This document shows, piece after piece, positions 1 to 10,800 of a stretch of DNA of 55,565 nucleotides; the stretch's first letter is position 1, and the number at the start of each line of letters is the position of its first letter. This DNA comes from Methanobrevibacter sp. Lineage in GTDB: Archaea; Methanobacteriota; Methanobacteria; Methanobacteriales; Methanobacteriaceae. The position numbers were made by a program, and so were the translations under genes. The DNA lies in assembly GCF_017940815.1 (NCBI RefSeq), contig NZ_JAGAXX010000053.1:1-55565 (forward strand), written 5' to 3'. The notes under the pieces were generated by a model. It searched no databases. It was not told the DNA's origin and was given only the letters and a program-made list of their open reading frames with translations.

Positions 1-405
1 CATTTCATCATACATCGGCCCCTCCCCATACTTAGACATATCCTCCATTGCGTTTTCAAAGCTTAGACCAACCTGAAGCATGCTTGAAAGCTGCCTTAGG
101 AAGTCCGGTGCAGTCCGCTCTATTTCCTGAGCCCGTTTCTCCTGCTGTACAATGACATATGTGAAAAGTCCAGGAATTATGAAAAAAGGCAATATCAATA
201 TGGACAATGGAAGGTTTAGGAGAGTCATTTCTATTGCTAAAGCAATTTCTGAAATTATTAAAAAAATTATCAGAATAGCTAAAACTTTACTTGCATCCGT
301 AAAAATAGCTCCACTCAACAAAAATTCCTGGAACTTGGACAAATACCTTTCAGGAACAATATTGTCAATGAAAACTACTAGATTGTCAATTATTTTAAAA
401 TTCAT
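1..405 (-). CDS. Type II secretion system F family membrane protein (N-terminal part, cut by window edge)
   Basis: The reverse strand is open from an ATG at 405 down to base 1 with no stop, giving 135 residues. The N-terminus is followed by two hydrophobic segments (about residues 38-60 and 65-85) separated by a short loop, then a basic stretch and a cytoplasmic-looking helix region that reads FLRQLSSMLQVGLSFENAM. This arrangement is typical of the start of TadC/FlaJ/GspF-like inner membrane platform proteins of type II/IV pilus systems. The rest of the gene and any ATPase partner lie outside the window. No clear Shine-Dalgarno sequence precedes the ATG. The family call rests on the membrane layout plus the post-TM motif and is an inference. 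The forward reading frame overlapping it at 152-412 looks like a shadow. Confidence 0.72.
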   Translation of the reverse strand, partial: MNFKIIDNLVVFIDNIVPERYLSKFQEFLLSGAIFTDASKVLAILIIFLIISEIALAIEMTLLNLPLSILILPFFIIPGLFTYVIVQQEKRAQEIERTAPDFLRQLSSMLQVGLSFENAMEDMSKYGEGPMYDEM

Positions 406-514
406 GAAATAATATTAATTTTTAATAAATATAAAGACTTGGTTACCTATTAAATCAATTTTATTATAGGAAAACAATATTTATTCTTGAGAGATTATGC
501 TTACCATCATTAAA

Positions 515-1948
515 TCATCTTTTAAATATCTCAAAGAATGCCCTTAATGTAATCAATACAGGATAAATCTCCAATCTGCCAGTCAACATGTTAAATATGC
601 CAACAACTTTCAATGGCCATTCCAATGCTTGTGAAATCTGCCCTATTTCAAGGCCAACATTACCCTGCATCGAAACTGCAAAAAATAGCGAATCGAATGT
701 GTCGTGACCGTACAGGCACAATAATGACCATGTAATGAGAATGAACAGCAGGTAAATTGTTATGTAGTTTCCGCTTTGCTCCACAACATCGTCGGAAAGC
801 TTTTTTCCCTCATGGTGAACATGAACAACGCTTCCTGCGGGAGACCATATCTCACGAAGGTTTCTGTATATCCCCTTAAAAAACGCAATGATTCTCATCA
901 ATTTTATTGCACCGACCGTGGATCCGTTGGAACCTCCCATGAGCATCAACACTATTAATATGAATATTGTAAACGGAGGCCATCCCCCCATCACGGTTGA
1001 GCTTTGAATGCTTGCTCCGGTTGTGGTGATAGCCGAAACCACAACAAAGAGATTGTCCATTGGAACTATATAAGATGTGAAATAAATCAACAATGATGCA
1101 GCCGCTATCAGACAAATCATCACCTTAAATTGCATATCCCTAATTAAAGATCTTCCACGTGTCTTTATAAGATTATAATGAACCAAGAAGCTTGTTGCAC
1201 CCAGTATCATCAGGATTATGGTAATGAAATAGATGATGTCGCTTTGATAATATCCCATATTCGCATTCTTTACGCTCATTCCACCTGTTGAAATTATGCT
1301 GAACGTATTGCAGATGGAATCAAAAAGAGGCATTCCCGCAAGACAATACAAAACAATGCCGAAAACTGTGAAAATGGAATATATCTTGAGTGTCTGTTTT
1401 ATTGTGGCCTTGGTGGATGGCTTAATGCGGTCCTCACGGGCTTCGGACCGATATAATTTTGAAGAAGCCGCACTGGATTTTGTTAGAACAGATATGATCA
1501 TGACAATGATTCCCAAACCACCAATCCATTGCTGGAAGCCCCTAAAAAATAGCACACTGTGAGGCAGACTCTCCACATCTGGATAAATTGTAATTCCACT
1601 TCCAGTCAATGCTGATACGCTTTCAAAAAGGGCATCGATGAAGCTTATGCCAGTTATAAAGTAAAGAATCAAACCGCAAACCAAACCTGCCCATAACCAT
1701 GAGAGAGTGGATACAATCATTGCATGCTTCAAACGCATTTTCTTGATGTTTCGCCCCTCCAAAAGCATTATGCATATCAGGCCGAGTATAATTGACATCA
1801 ATGAAGGAATCAGATAATATGGAGCATTGAATTCCAGATAAATCAAGTCTATGATTATTGGAACCAGACACAACACCCCTATTCCAACCATTAGTCGACC
1901 CATATTCTTAGCAACAATCAACAAATCCTTTCTGTTAATGTACTTCAC
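515..1948 (-). CDS. trkH: TrkH family potassium uptake protein
   Basis: 477-residue integral membrane protein of the TrkH/KtrB superfamily, the pore subunit of K+ uptake systems. It contains four pore-loop-like segments in order: TGSGITIYPDVESLPHS near residue 114, ISTGGMSV near 217, ITTTGASI near 308 and QGNVGLEIG near 430. The conserved selectivity-filter glycines are present, and the FRGFQQWIGGLG motif is typical of TrkH. The length matches the family. The start is GTG at 1948, which sits three bases after a GGTGAT ribosome binding site. The regulatory NAD-binding partner TrkA is not in this window. The gene lies upstream of the secretion-like gene on the same strand with about 110 bp between them, so they may be separate units. 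Confidence 0.93.
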   Translation of the reverse strand: MKYINRKDLLIVAKNMGRLMVGIGVLCLVPIIIDLIYLEFNAPYYLIPSLMSIILGLICIMLLEGRNIKKMRLKHAMIVSTLSWLWAGLVCGLILYFITGISFIDALFESVSALTGSGITIYPDVESLPHSVLFFRGFQQWIGGLGIIVMIISVLTKSSAASSKLYRSEAREDRIKPSTKATIKQTLKIYSIFTVFGIVLYCLAGMPLFDSICNTFSIISTGGMSVKNANMGYYQSDIIYFITIILMILGATSFLVHYNLIKTRGRSLIRDMQFKVMICLIAAASLLIYFTSYIVPMDNLFVVVSAITTTGASIQSSTVMGGWPPFTIFILIVLMLMGGSNGSTVGAIKLMRIIAFFKGIYRNLREIWSPAGSVVHVHHEGKKLSDDVVEQSGNYITIYLLFILITWSLLCLYGHDTFDSLFFAVSMQGNVGLEIGQISQALEWPLKVVGIFNMLTGRLEIYPVLITLRAFFEIFKR

Positions 1949-2144
1949 GGCATCACCCGATTCATCAATTATGTAACTATTGAATAAATCAGTATATAAA
2001 TGTTAAAGTAAAGAAAATATTACTATAATTATTAGAAAAAATAAATAAAAATATAAAATATGCCTAAATTAATATACAAAATAGCATATAAAAACAATCT
2101 TTTAAAATTAGCAGATAAAACAATGAAAAAATAGTTATACAACC

Positions 2145-2239
2145 TTATCCAGACAAATCAAAAATAATTTCGAGCAGGGTCATGAAATAATATAAATGAA
2201 CATCATCGGAAAACACACCACTGCCCAATACTTGTGAGG
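2145..2239 (-). other. Out-of-frame tail of the broken acyltransferase
   Basis: Reverse-strand segment in a frame different from the upstream acyltransferase fragment. It encodes about 30 residues (GVFSDDVHLYYFMTLLEII and a few more) that look like a periplasmic loop followed by a membrane helix, then a TAA at 2145-2147. It is best explained as the next part of the same protein after a frameshift. The remainder of the 1949-2239 spacer is AT-rich with no other gene that I can support; it must also hold the promoter of trkH. Confidence 0.45.
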
Positions 2240-2971
2240 TCACATAAAGTAAACGAATGCTACAATTATATAGATTGGCCAAAACTTGAAGAACTTTTTC
2301 TTGTCTTTGGCTCTAATGAAATATTGTCCCCAAACAAATCCTGCAACTGGAAAAATGAACCAAATGAACAATGGGAAAGCGCCAAATCCTCCAGCAGAAC
2401 CTATAAAATCAGCGAAGAATAAATTTGAAATTGGCAACCCAAAATCAAAACCTCTTGTAAATGTTCCGATTAAGGACATTACAACTGCAATCACGATCAT
2501 CCATTTGTTTGAAAGTTTAAATTTATTTAATACCCCCATTAAAACAAATGCTAAACCGGCAAACGCAAAAATGTCAACACAAAACAATAATAATCCATCA
2601 TCAGTTGGGAAAACACACCATCTGCCTAAAAGAGCTCCGCAAATGAAATTAGGTATGAAAAATTCAAATACATTTACCAAAAGGCATAGGAGATATAATA
2701 TTACACCTCTTCGCATCATAGTATTCCATTGGCTGTGTCTCGAATATACTATCCCAACACCCATACAGAACATAAAAACTGGAGCGGCACAAGGCCTACC
2801 TAAAACATTACCAAATACAAAATTATAATCATAACTTAAAGAATTGTTGAATCCCTTAACTACCATTAAAGTATGGAGAAAAATCATGAATATGATGGAT
2901 AATCCCTTTGCAATATCTAGCTCCACCTGCCTTCCTGTATTGACCTTCTCCTCAGAAAACAAATCCAACAA
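2240..2971 (-). pseudogene. Membrane acyltransferase (DUF1624/heparan-alpha-glucosaminide N-acetyltransferase-like), C-terminally broken
   Basis: 243 residues with about seven hydrophobic segments. The N-terminus has the RQVELDIAKGLSIIFM and HTLMVV pattern typical of DUF1624/acyltransferase-3-like membrane enzymes that move acyl groups to glycans. Family members usually have about 350 or more residues. Here translation stops at 2240 just after IIVAFVYFM. Immediately beyond the stop, another frame stays open and reads VTSQVLGSGVFSDDVH then YYFMTLLEIIF before a stop at 2145. This looks like the continuation of the protein after a one- or two-base indel, and the rest of the C-terminus is missing. 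The start is a weak TTG at 2971 with no good ribosome binding site and an in-frame stop close upstream. I read this as a decaying gene; a short functional protein is the alternative. Confidence 0.6.
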
Positions 2972-3183
2972 CCAACACTTATTCTATCAGAGTCAAATAC
3001 AAATAACATTGTATAGTTAATATTGAATATGGTGGTTTCTCTTGTTTCAATTGCCAAGTTATTATAAACTGGTTTTGAAATTCTTGAAAAATCAGATTTT
3101 ATCCAACGAATAATTTTCACAAAATGCCAATAAAAAAAATGTTACTGATAGGATTATATGCAAATAAATAGAAAGATATCTAT

Positions 3184-4065
3184 ATGACAGGCAAAGAGAT
3201 TTCAGAATACACAACATTTCCAAGAACTTTCGAAAAATACAGATGGTACAAGCCCATACTTGTTTTCATAATAGGTGCAATAATATTCTTAATACTCAGT
3301 TTAATATTAACTGCCGTTTTCTCTGCAATATACGGAGATAACATTATGTACCAACTCATGCATGGCGGATATGAAATCATGAACACCGAAATAGGCGAAA
3401 TCTATTCCCATTTGGGAGTGGCCATCATGATTCCATCTTTGTACCTTGCAACTAGAATTGTTAAGGACAGACCGTTTTCCTCATACTCATCTTCACGTGG
3501 AGGATGGAACAGAAACCTATACCTCAAGGCATTTATAATCCCATTTATTTTATTCCTTATCGTGGGAGTTATTGAAGCCGCAATACTGGGCAATACTGGA
3601 GATTATCATTTCTCAATACTGTTTTTTATAATCCTTCTAATTGTAGTGCCGCTACAATGTATTGCTGAAGAATACGTGTTCCGTGGACTTATTATGCAAA
3701 CATTCGGGTCATGGTTTAACATACCGATTTTGGCAGTGATTCTCCAAGCCATAACCTTTGGATTAACCCACGGATACAATGGCATAGGAAACATTGGAAT
3801 AATAATTTCAGGTCTAGTGATGGGATTTTTAGCATGGAAATCCAATGGTCTGGAAGTCAGTTCCGCATTCCATACTGCAAATAACCTATCCCTCAGCTTA
3901 CTGGTCATGTTTGGAATTCAATCCACAACATCAACCATACAAATGTCTGATTTAATAATTTCAACCACTGGCACTGTAATTTTCGGCATATTACTTTATT
4001 ACATCGGAAAGAGAAGCAACTGGTTTGGTGAAATTCCAGAAAACCTTCAGGAAGACGATTCTTAA
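3184..4065 (+). CDS. CPBP family intramembrane glutamic protease
   Basis: 293-residue multi-pass membrane protein of the CPBP/Abi (Rce1-like) family, whose members cleave within or next to the membrane. The three family motifs are visible: AEEYVFRG (the EExxxR motif) near residue 161, FGLTHG with the catalytic-site histidine near 194, and HTANN near 227. About eight hydrophobic segments span the protein. It is the first gene of a plus-strand pair; the next gene, a second CPBP protein, begins 15 bases after its stop. It is transcribed divergently from the broken acyltransferase. The substrate is unknown; in bacteria such proteins are often linked to peptide maturation or self-immunity, and in eukaryotes to CAAX processing. 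Confidence 0.9.
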   Translation: MTGKEISEYTTFPRTFEKYRWYKPILVFIIGAIIFLILSLILTAVFSAIYGDNIMYQLMHGGYEIMNTEIGEIYSHLGVAIMIPSLYLATRIVKDRPFSSYSSSRGGWNRNLYLKAFIIPFILFLIVGVIEAAILGNTGDYHFSILFFIILLIVVPLQCIAEEYVFRGLIMQTFGSWFNIPILAVILQAITFGLTHGYNGIGNIGIIISGLVMGFLAWKSNGLEVSSAFHTANNLSLSLLVMFGIQSTTSTIQMSDLIISTTGTVIFGILLYYIGKRSNWFGEIPENLQEDDS

Positions 4066-4080
4066 ATAATAAGTGATAAT

Positions 4081-4770
4081 ATGAACAATTTTTATAGATT
4101 TGAAAACGAAAATATGGACTTCCCATTTTATAACGGAATTCCAATGCTTTCATCAAAGGACTGGCTGTTCCTATTGGCAGGAGTTTTAGTGTTTATCGCA
4201 ACCCTTATTATTCCAGCAAACATTGATGACAATACCACATCATTGATTTTATGTCTGTCAGTGCTCCTCCCATTAGCTTACGTATGCCGGGGAAGATTTG
4301 AACTGTTGTTCAGAAAGCCTGAAAGAAAAGACATCAAAATAATCATTGCATGTTTGATTGCCTATTTCATATATTCCATAGTAATGGGCATCTTACTTGA
4401 AAATTTGGGATTGGCTCCAACCACAAACGCTGCAGTAGAATCAAACATGGATCTTGTTTTCTGGATTATGACATTCATACAGCTGCTTGGCGAGGAATTG
4501 TTTAGGGTATCCATATTCTTAATCATGATGCATGCACTCTTCAACATAGCATCCAGAAAACTTTCCATCATATTAAGTACAATCGTAGCACTCCTGATAT
4601 TCGGTTTGATGCATGTCAATACCTATGGTGGAGCATTAGCGCATATAATATTGATTATAGGACTGGGAGGCATCTTCTATTTCTACGCTTACCTGAAAAC
4701 AAAAAACGTGATTTTGAGCTACATCATTCATATTTTAATCGATGTAATAGCTTTAACTCTACCAATTTAA
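4081..4770 (+). CDS. CPBP family intramembrane protease, second copy with a shortened EExxR motif
   Basis: 229-residue membrane protein of the same family as its upstream neighbour, with the histidine motif FGLMHV and the C-terminal HILID motif. The glutamate motif reads GEELFRV, which is EExxR and so one residue shorter than the usual EExxxR, as seen in the neighbour's EEYVFR. The deletion would rotate the arginine on the helix, so activity is uncertain. The gene begins 15 bases after the first CPBP gene with no promoter between, so the two are probably co-transcribed. It is followed by a hairpin at 4800-4819 that can terminate transcription from both sides. Confidence 0.85.
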   Translation: MNNFYRFENENMDFPFYNGIPMLSSKDWLFLLAGVLVFIATLIIPANIDDNTTSLILCLSVLLPLAYVCRGRFELLFRKPERKDIKIIIACLIAYFIYSIVMGILLENLGLAPTTNAAVESNMDLVFWIMTFIQLLGEELFRVSIFLIMMHALFNIASRKLSIILSTIVALLIFGLMHVNTYGGALAHIILIIGLGGIFYFYAYLKTKNVILSYIIHILIDVIALTLPI

Positions 4771-4799
4771 CATTTATGTTTAAAAAAAAAAGAAAGATT

Positions 4800-4819
4800 A
4801 GGAGAAATTATTTTCTCCT
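4800..4819 (-). terminator. Bidirectional hairpin terminator between CPBP gene and giant adhesin
   Basis: Eight-base stem AGGAGAAA / TTTCTCCT with a four-base loop. On the minus strand it overlaps the adhesin stop codon and is followed by a long T-run (the A-run at 4781-4790 on the plus strand). On the plus strand it is followed by T-rich sequence downstream of the CPBP gene. Confidence 0.65.
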
Positions 4820-7800
4820 TATTTGATTTTGATTTTTACTTTTTTGGTAACTGCCTTGTAGTATTTGTTGCCTTTGAATTTGATTTTAGCTTTGAATTTA
4901 CCCTTTTTGGATAATTTCTTGATTTTAAATACCGCTTTTCCTTTGGCATTTGTTTTCGCCTTGAACTTTTTGCCTTTGACTTTCAAGGTAACTTTAACAT
5001 TCTTGATAGCCTTCTTACCAGATTTGAGTTTTATTTTGTATTTTTTAATCTTTTTAGCTTTCTTGAATGTTTTCTTTTTGGCAGTTAACTTGGATGCAGC
5101 TTTACCCACAACCACTTTAGCAGCAACACTTGATTTAGCATATGTTCCGTCACCCTTGAATACAATGTTGGCAGTGTATGTTTTCGGATCCAAACCGTTT
5201 GTTGACAATTTGGCAACACCATAGGCATTTGTTTTAACAACTTTTGTTTTTCCGTTGATTATGATACTGAGACTTCTTGACTTGACCAGTTTACCGTTTT
5301 CATCCTTAACTGTTATTGTCAAGTAACCGTTACCATTGTAGGTTGTGGTCACTTGCGGTGCAAAAATGACTGTTTTCAATAAGGACGGATCTACAGGAGT
5401 GTTTTCAACCACACTAAATTCTTTAGTTGTCTTATTGGAATTAAATTCCTTATCACCAAGGTAAATTACAGACATATTATAATTTCCGATAGGCAATGAA
5501 GATTCATATACTACTTTACCGTTGTTGACTGGAAGGTAGACAGTACTGTTATTCAATTCAATCGCAACCAAACCATCAGCGGTTTCGTTAACATTAACAG
5601 TTACAATAACATTGTTTCCATTAACAGAAACGTTTACATCAACAGTAGTGTTTTTCAATGATACATTTTGACTAGTGATGCTAAATGAGCAAGTAGCATT
5701 TGCAGCATTGAATTTATCATCACCAAGGTAAGTCACATTAGCTACATAAGTTCCGGCTAAATATTGGTTTTTGAATACAGCCACACCATCGACAACAGGA
5801 GCATAGAATTTATTTCCAGAAATAGCAATTTCAACGTAACCTGTTGCATTTTTATTGACATTAACAGTGATAATTACATTGTTTTCAACAACTTGTGAAG
5901 TTACCTCAAGATTTGCATCAAGTTTAGTGGTATTTTCAACCACATCTACTGATCTAGTTGTCTGATTAGCATTGAACTCACCATCACCAATATAAGTAAT
6001 AGTCATATCATAATGACCAACAGGCAATACATACTCTTGAGTTACTTGACCGTTGTTTATTGGTAGATAAATGATATCGCCATCCAATTCAAATGCAACC
6101 AAACCAGTGGCATTCTCATTGACTTTAACAGTTACAGCAACATCATTTCCATTAATTGAAATATCAACATTCAGGGTAGTGTTTTTCAATGATTCCTCTT
6201 GCTCAATCACAACAAAGGTAGTTGTTGTAGTATTGGAATTGAACAAATCATCACCAAGATAAGTCACATTTGCAACATATTGTCCTGGAATGTATTTGTT
6301 TTCAAATTTAGCAACACCGTCAACGACAGGCACGTAGAACTTCTTGCCTGCAACTGCAATCTCTACAAAACCTGTAGCTTGACTATCAACTTCAACAGAT
6401 ATGGTTACTGTGGTCTCATTGACATCAGATTTTGCATCAATTGTAGTGTTAAAACTGCGGGAAAGTTCAATTGTTTCATTGTCCATACTAAAGTCATAAT
6501 TATCATCACCAGAATACATGGCAGTTACATTATATGTGCCAAGTGGCAAGATGGCAGAATAACTAATGAATTCATTATCGCCAGTCAAATCATAATAAGT
6601 GTATGTATCGTTGATGGATAACAATACGAATCCTGTAGCGTCAGAAGGAACATTTATGATGACGAAAATCTTATTGCCATCAACATAAACATCCAATGTG
6701 ATGTTTGAATCTTTTATTTCAGGCTGTTCGATAGTGATTGATTTTGTTGCCTCGGCAGGATTGAATTTTTCATCACCAATATATTTAACATTAACACTAT
6801 AATTTCCAGGGCTTAAGACTGTTTTATAGTAAGCAAAACCATAATCCACTTTAACATATGCTTCAGTTCCATTAATGTCAATTAAGGCAAACCCGTTGGT
6901 TTCAGCATCGAGACTGATGAAGAGTTCAACTGTTCCTTCATTGATTCTGCTTGTCACATCAACAGTAGTGTTTTTAAGAGCAGGTTTTTCAATTGTAAAG
7001 CTTACAGAAGTTGAATTTGATTCAAACTCATCGTCACCTAAGTATTCAACATCAATTACATGATAACCTTCATTGAAATAACCGTTAAATACAGCTTTTC
7101 CGAAGAAAACATCAACCTTGTAGGTGTTTCCATCAATTGTGAATGCAACTTCACCGGTTGCATATTCATCGACCTCAACAGTGATTCCGGCATTGTTTCC
7201 GTCAATGCTGACGTTTTGAGTGATTGTAGTGTTCTTCTTAACCTTATCGGTTACATTGATTGTTGTGCGTGTGCTGTTTGCATTGAATCTGGAATCTCCT
7301 GTGTATGTTACCAATACATTGTGTGTTCCTGCTTCCAAAACAGTGAAGTGCACAGCTTCACCATTAACGATTGGCACTAAAACTGATTCACCATCTATAA
7401 TAAACGCAACAACACCTGTTGCACTTGGATTGACTTTAGCGGTTAAGAACACGTTATTGTTTGCCATTTCAGGAATGATTTCAATTGAAGTGTTCTGCAA
7501 TGCATCATCATTTGACTTTGTAGTGTAGAATGAAACTGTTCTGTTAACGGAAGTAAAGATATCTGGCTTGTCGGTTTGGTAAGTAACATTTACAACATGA
7601 TATCCTGGTTCAAACTGACCTATGAAAGTTGCAATACCGTTTTCAATAGGGACGATGTTGCTGCCGAATAAGATGCTACCAGTTACATTGGAATCCATTT
7701 TAACAGTGATGTTCACATGAGATTCGACAACAGCACAGTTGACTTCCATTTTTGGAATAATCTTCTCAACAGTGAATGTTTCAACAATACGGCTTTCATA

Positions 7801-10800
7801 AACAGTATCGTTTTCTTTGTTGACAATGATTAAAGTGTAATCTCCACAATCTAAACCATTAACGATCAATTCCCCATTATCAATTGTTCCGTTTTCAACA
7901 GACACATTATTAGCATCTAAAACACTGTATGTAACAATGGTTTTATTGGAGATGTTCAATTTAACTTTGAAATCCTCACCATAAGTAATGCTTTCTGGAG
8001 CTTCCACGTCGATTTTTGAGTCATATTTGAGCACAAGATAATATACCTCATCCTCATAGCTTCTCAGATAATGTGAAGTAGGAATATACTCTGCGATTAC
8101 CGGATAATGACCAACAGGATTACTTACTTCAACTGTGTAAACCCTCTCACCAGCAACATCTACTTTAAGAACTCTCAAACCATTAATAGCCACTATTAAA
8201 GTACCTTCAGTCACACCACCATAAATTGAATCAAGAACAACAGTGACGTTTCTGCTTTCACCAATATGATAATTTTCAACAATCACATTCAAAGAGGTTT
8301 TTACTGGAAGGATAGTGAAACTGCCATTTATTTTAGGATATACATGATCATTCTCGATGTAAATAGTGTAATTATATGTTCCAGGTTCAGAGACATTTAA
8401 AAGAGTGTTCAGTTTTAAATTAGAATATCCATTAGGATCAGGATTCAAAACCATACTCTTACCATTGGACAACTCAAAGATGATATATTTCATTTTATCC
8501 AGATAAATTACATTGCCGAAGGTGTCAACTAACCTTACAGAATAGTCACTGACATTGCCATATACCATTTGATCAGGCAATCCTTCAAGGTGCAATCCAG
8601 CAACGAATTTAACAGTTTTAGTGAAAGACTTGTCGGCATACTTGAGGGTTATTCCAATAGGATTTTCATAGTCATAACCTTTTTCGGGAACAACATATGT
8701 AAGCTGATTATCCGGGACAATATAAATATTTCCAGTTACATTTTCCTTGATTTTAATATTGCTTGTGGTATTGAATGCAAACTCAATCCCTGGCAAGCCA
8801 TAATGATTCTCATCAACAGTGATAACTTCATTTTTAGAATTGACGTATTCATTATTTAATGACATTGAAATGCTTGATGTAGTCACGGTTACATTCAGGA
8901 AGTACCATCTGTCCGCTTCAAGGTCACCAAGGACACTAGGTTTTTCATTGTAATTGGTCCAGTCGTTTCCAAACCAGTTGTCATTGAAATCAAAACCGAA
9001 TCCTCCCCCTATGTAAAATACAGGTCCAGGATTATTTGTTAGGATACAGTCATTTACTTTAATATCCCCCTTATTAAATTCGGCCACACTTCCTAAAATA
9101 TTTGCTCCATTTTCAAATACTATTCCACTCATTGAGAAATGAGCTGCATTAACCTTGAACATTCTTGTTTGGCCTTTTGCATCGATAATATGGCCTTGAC
9201 CTAGGATAGTGATTTTTTTGTTAATGAGGATACCGCCATTATCTTTAATATTTGCATCGGTCGCTTCAGTGTAAACATAATCTTTTTCGAGAATTAATTC
9301 TCCTCCTTCAGGAGTATTGTCGATTAACCTTTGCAAGTCCGCAAATGTAGCATTTTTAACTGAAATGGAAGTCATCTTTTGAGCAAATGTATACTGCAAA
9401 TCATTAGCATGTTGTAAAACCACAATAGGATAATATCCTGTGTGTGCATCACCATAACTAAATGTGGCAATACCATTAACATCACTTACCTCAGAAGAAG
9501 TGAAAACTCTGTTTTTAGTGCTTAAAGCATACAAATCAATTTTCACAAAAGGAGCATACTCTGATTTAAGGGAATTTGTTTTTTTAGCCCAATATCCATT
9601 TCCCCAAAAGGAAACATTATCAAAGTCGACTGTTGCGTTATCTTCAGCATATACCGCATTGACATAATTATTTCCGCCTTTCAAGGCAACCTGCAATTCC
9701 TGATTATCCCTATCATCCTTTACAATGACTATTTCAGTTGCATTTGCCTTGTTGTCCATGAAATAAGAATCGCTAATACTCATACTCTTTGTGTCAAGAT
9801 TACCATCACGGTCCTTATTACTGAGATAAATTGCACCACCCCTTTCAGCGACATTTAATGTGAAATTAGATGAAAGAATATTCATTGGATTTACTTCAAA
9901 GTAAATGGCGCCCCCCATCTTTGCCTCATTGGCTGAAAAGTAAGAGTTATTAATTACATTATTATAACTTAAACGGTTGTATATTGCACCACCCAATGTT
10001 GCCCTATTGTAAATAAACTTGTTCCCCGTCAAGGTTACATCACGACAATCGAAGCTGTATATTGCACCCCCATTTTCAGCAGTGTTATTTATGAAAACAC
10101 TATCTTGCAGAGTTGTCTTTTCACCAATTATGCCGAAATTATGGAAGTATAATGCACCGGCATCCTTATCAGCACGATTTGATTCGAATGTACAATTGAC
10201 TATTTTACCTTGGTAATTACTGAAGTCAACTGCACCACCACGATAAGCGTGATTGTTTCTAAATTCTACATTTTCAATAGTACCATAGCTGCCCTTGAAC
10301 TCTATCGCTCCACCATAGTTCTCATGGTTTCCGTTAATGAGAATCATGTTTTTAAGTGTAACATCACGAACACGATCGCCAAACTGGAATATTCTTGAGA
10401 ATCCTTTTGCATCAATTGTATGGCCCTGACCATCAATGGTCAAATTATCTTTATTGATTAAAATACCCTGAACAATGTTTGTGTCATAGACTTCAGAGTA
10501 GACAAAGTCACGGGTCAAGTTTATGACACCATTAGCAGATGCATTGTTGACTAAACTTTGCAAGTAGTTGAATGCACCGAATGTTTCGAATTCACCAGGG
10601 ACACTGAACGGCAAGGTATAACTGTCCCCATCAAAACTACAGATGAATGTATTGTAACCTTCATTACTCCATGACCATAATTTTTGATCATGCCTATAAT
10701 CATATTTGACTTGGCCATTCTTATCAGTGCGGAATGTTGGAGTATAAGTGTCTAAAGTATATTTCGGATTCTCAAATTTAATTAAAAGCTTAATTTCTTT

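Noticed and set aside
2286-2828. Open frame of 180 codons on the plus strand
   Set aside because: It lies antisense to the broken membrane acyltransferase and has the Asn/Lys/Pro-rich look of a shadow of a hydrophobic gene.
2917-3120. 67-codon open frame upstream of the broken acyltransferase
   Set aside because: No ribosome binding site, no recognisable domain, overlaps the acyltransferase N-terminus in another frame.
4865-5224. Hydrophobic open frame on the plus strand
   Set aside because: It is the complement of the lysine-rich adhesin tail; Lys codons read as Phe and Leu in reverse.
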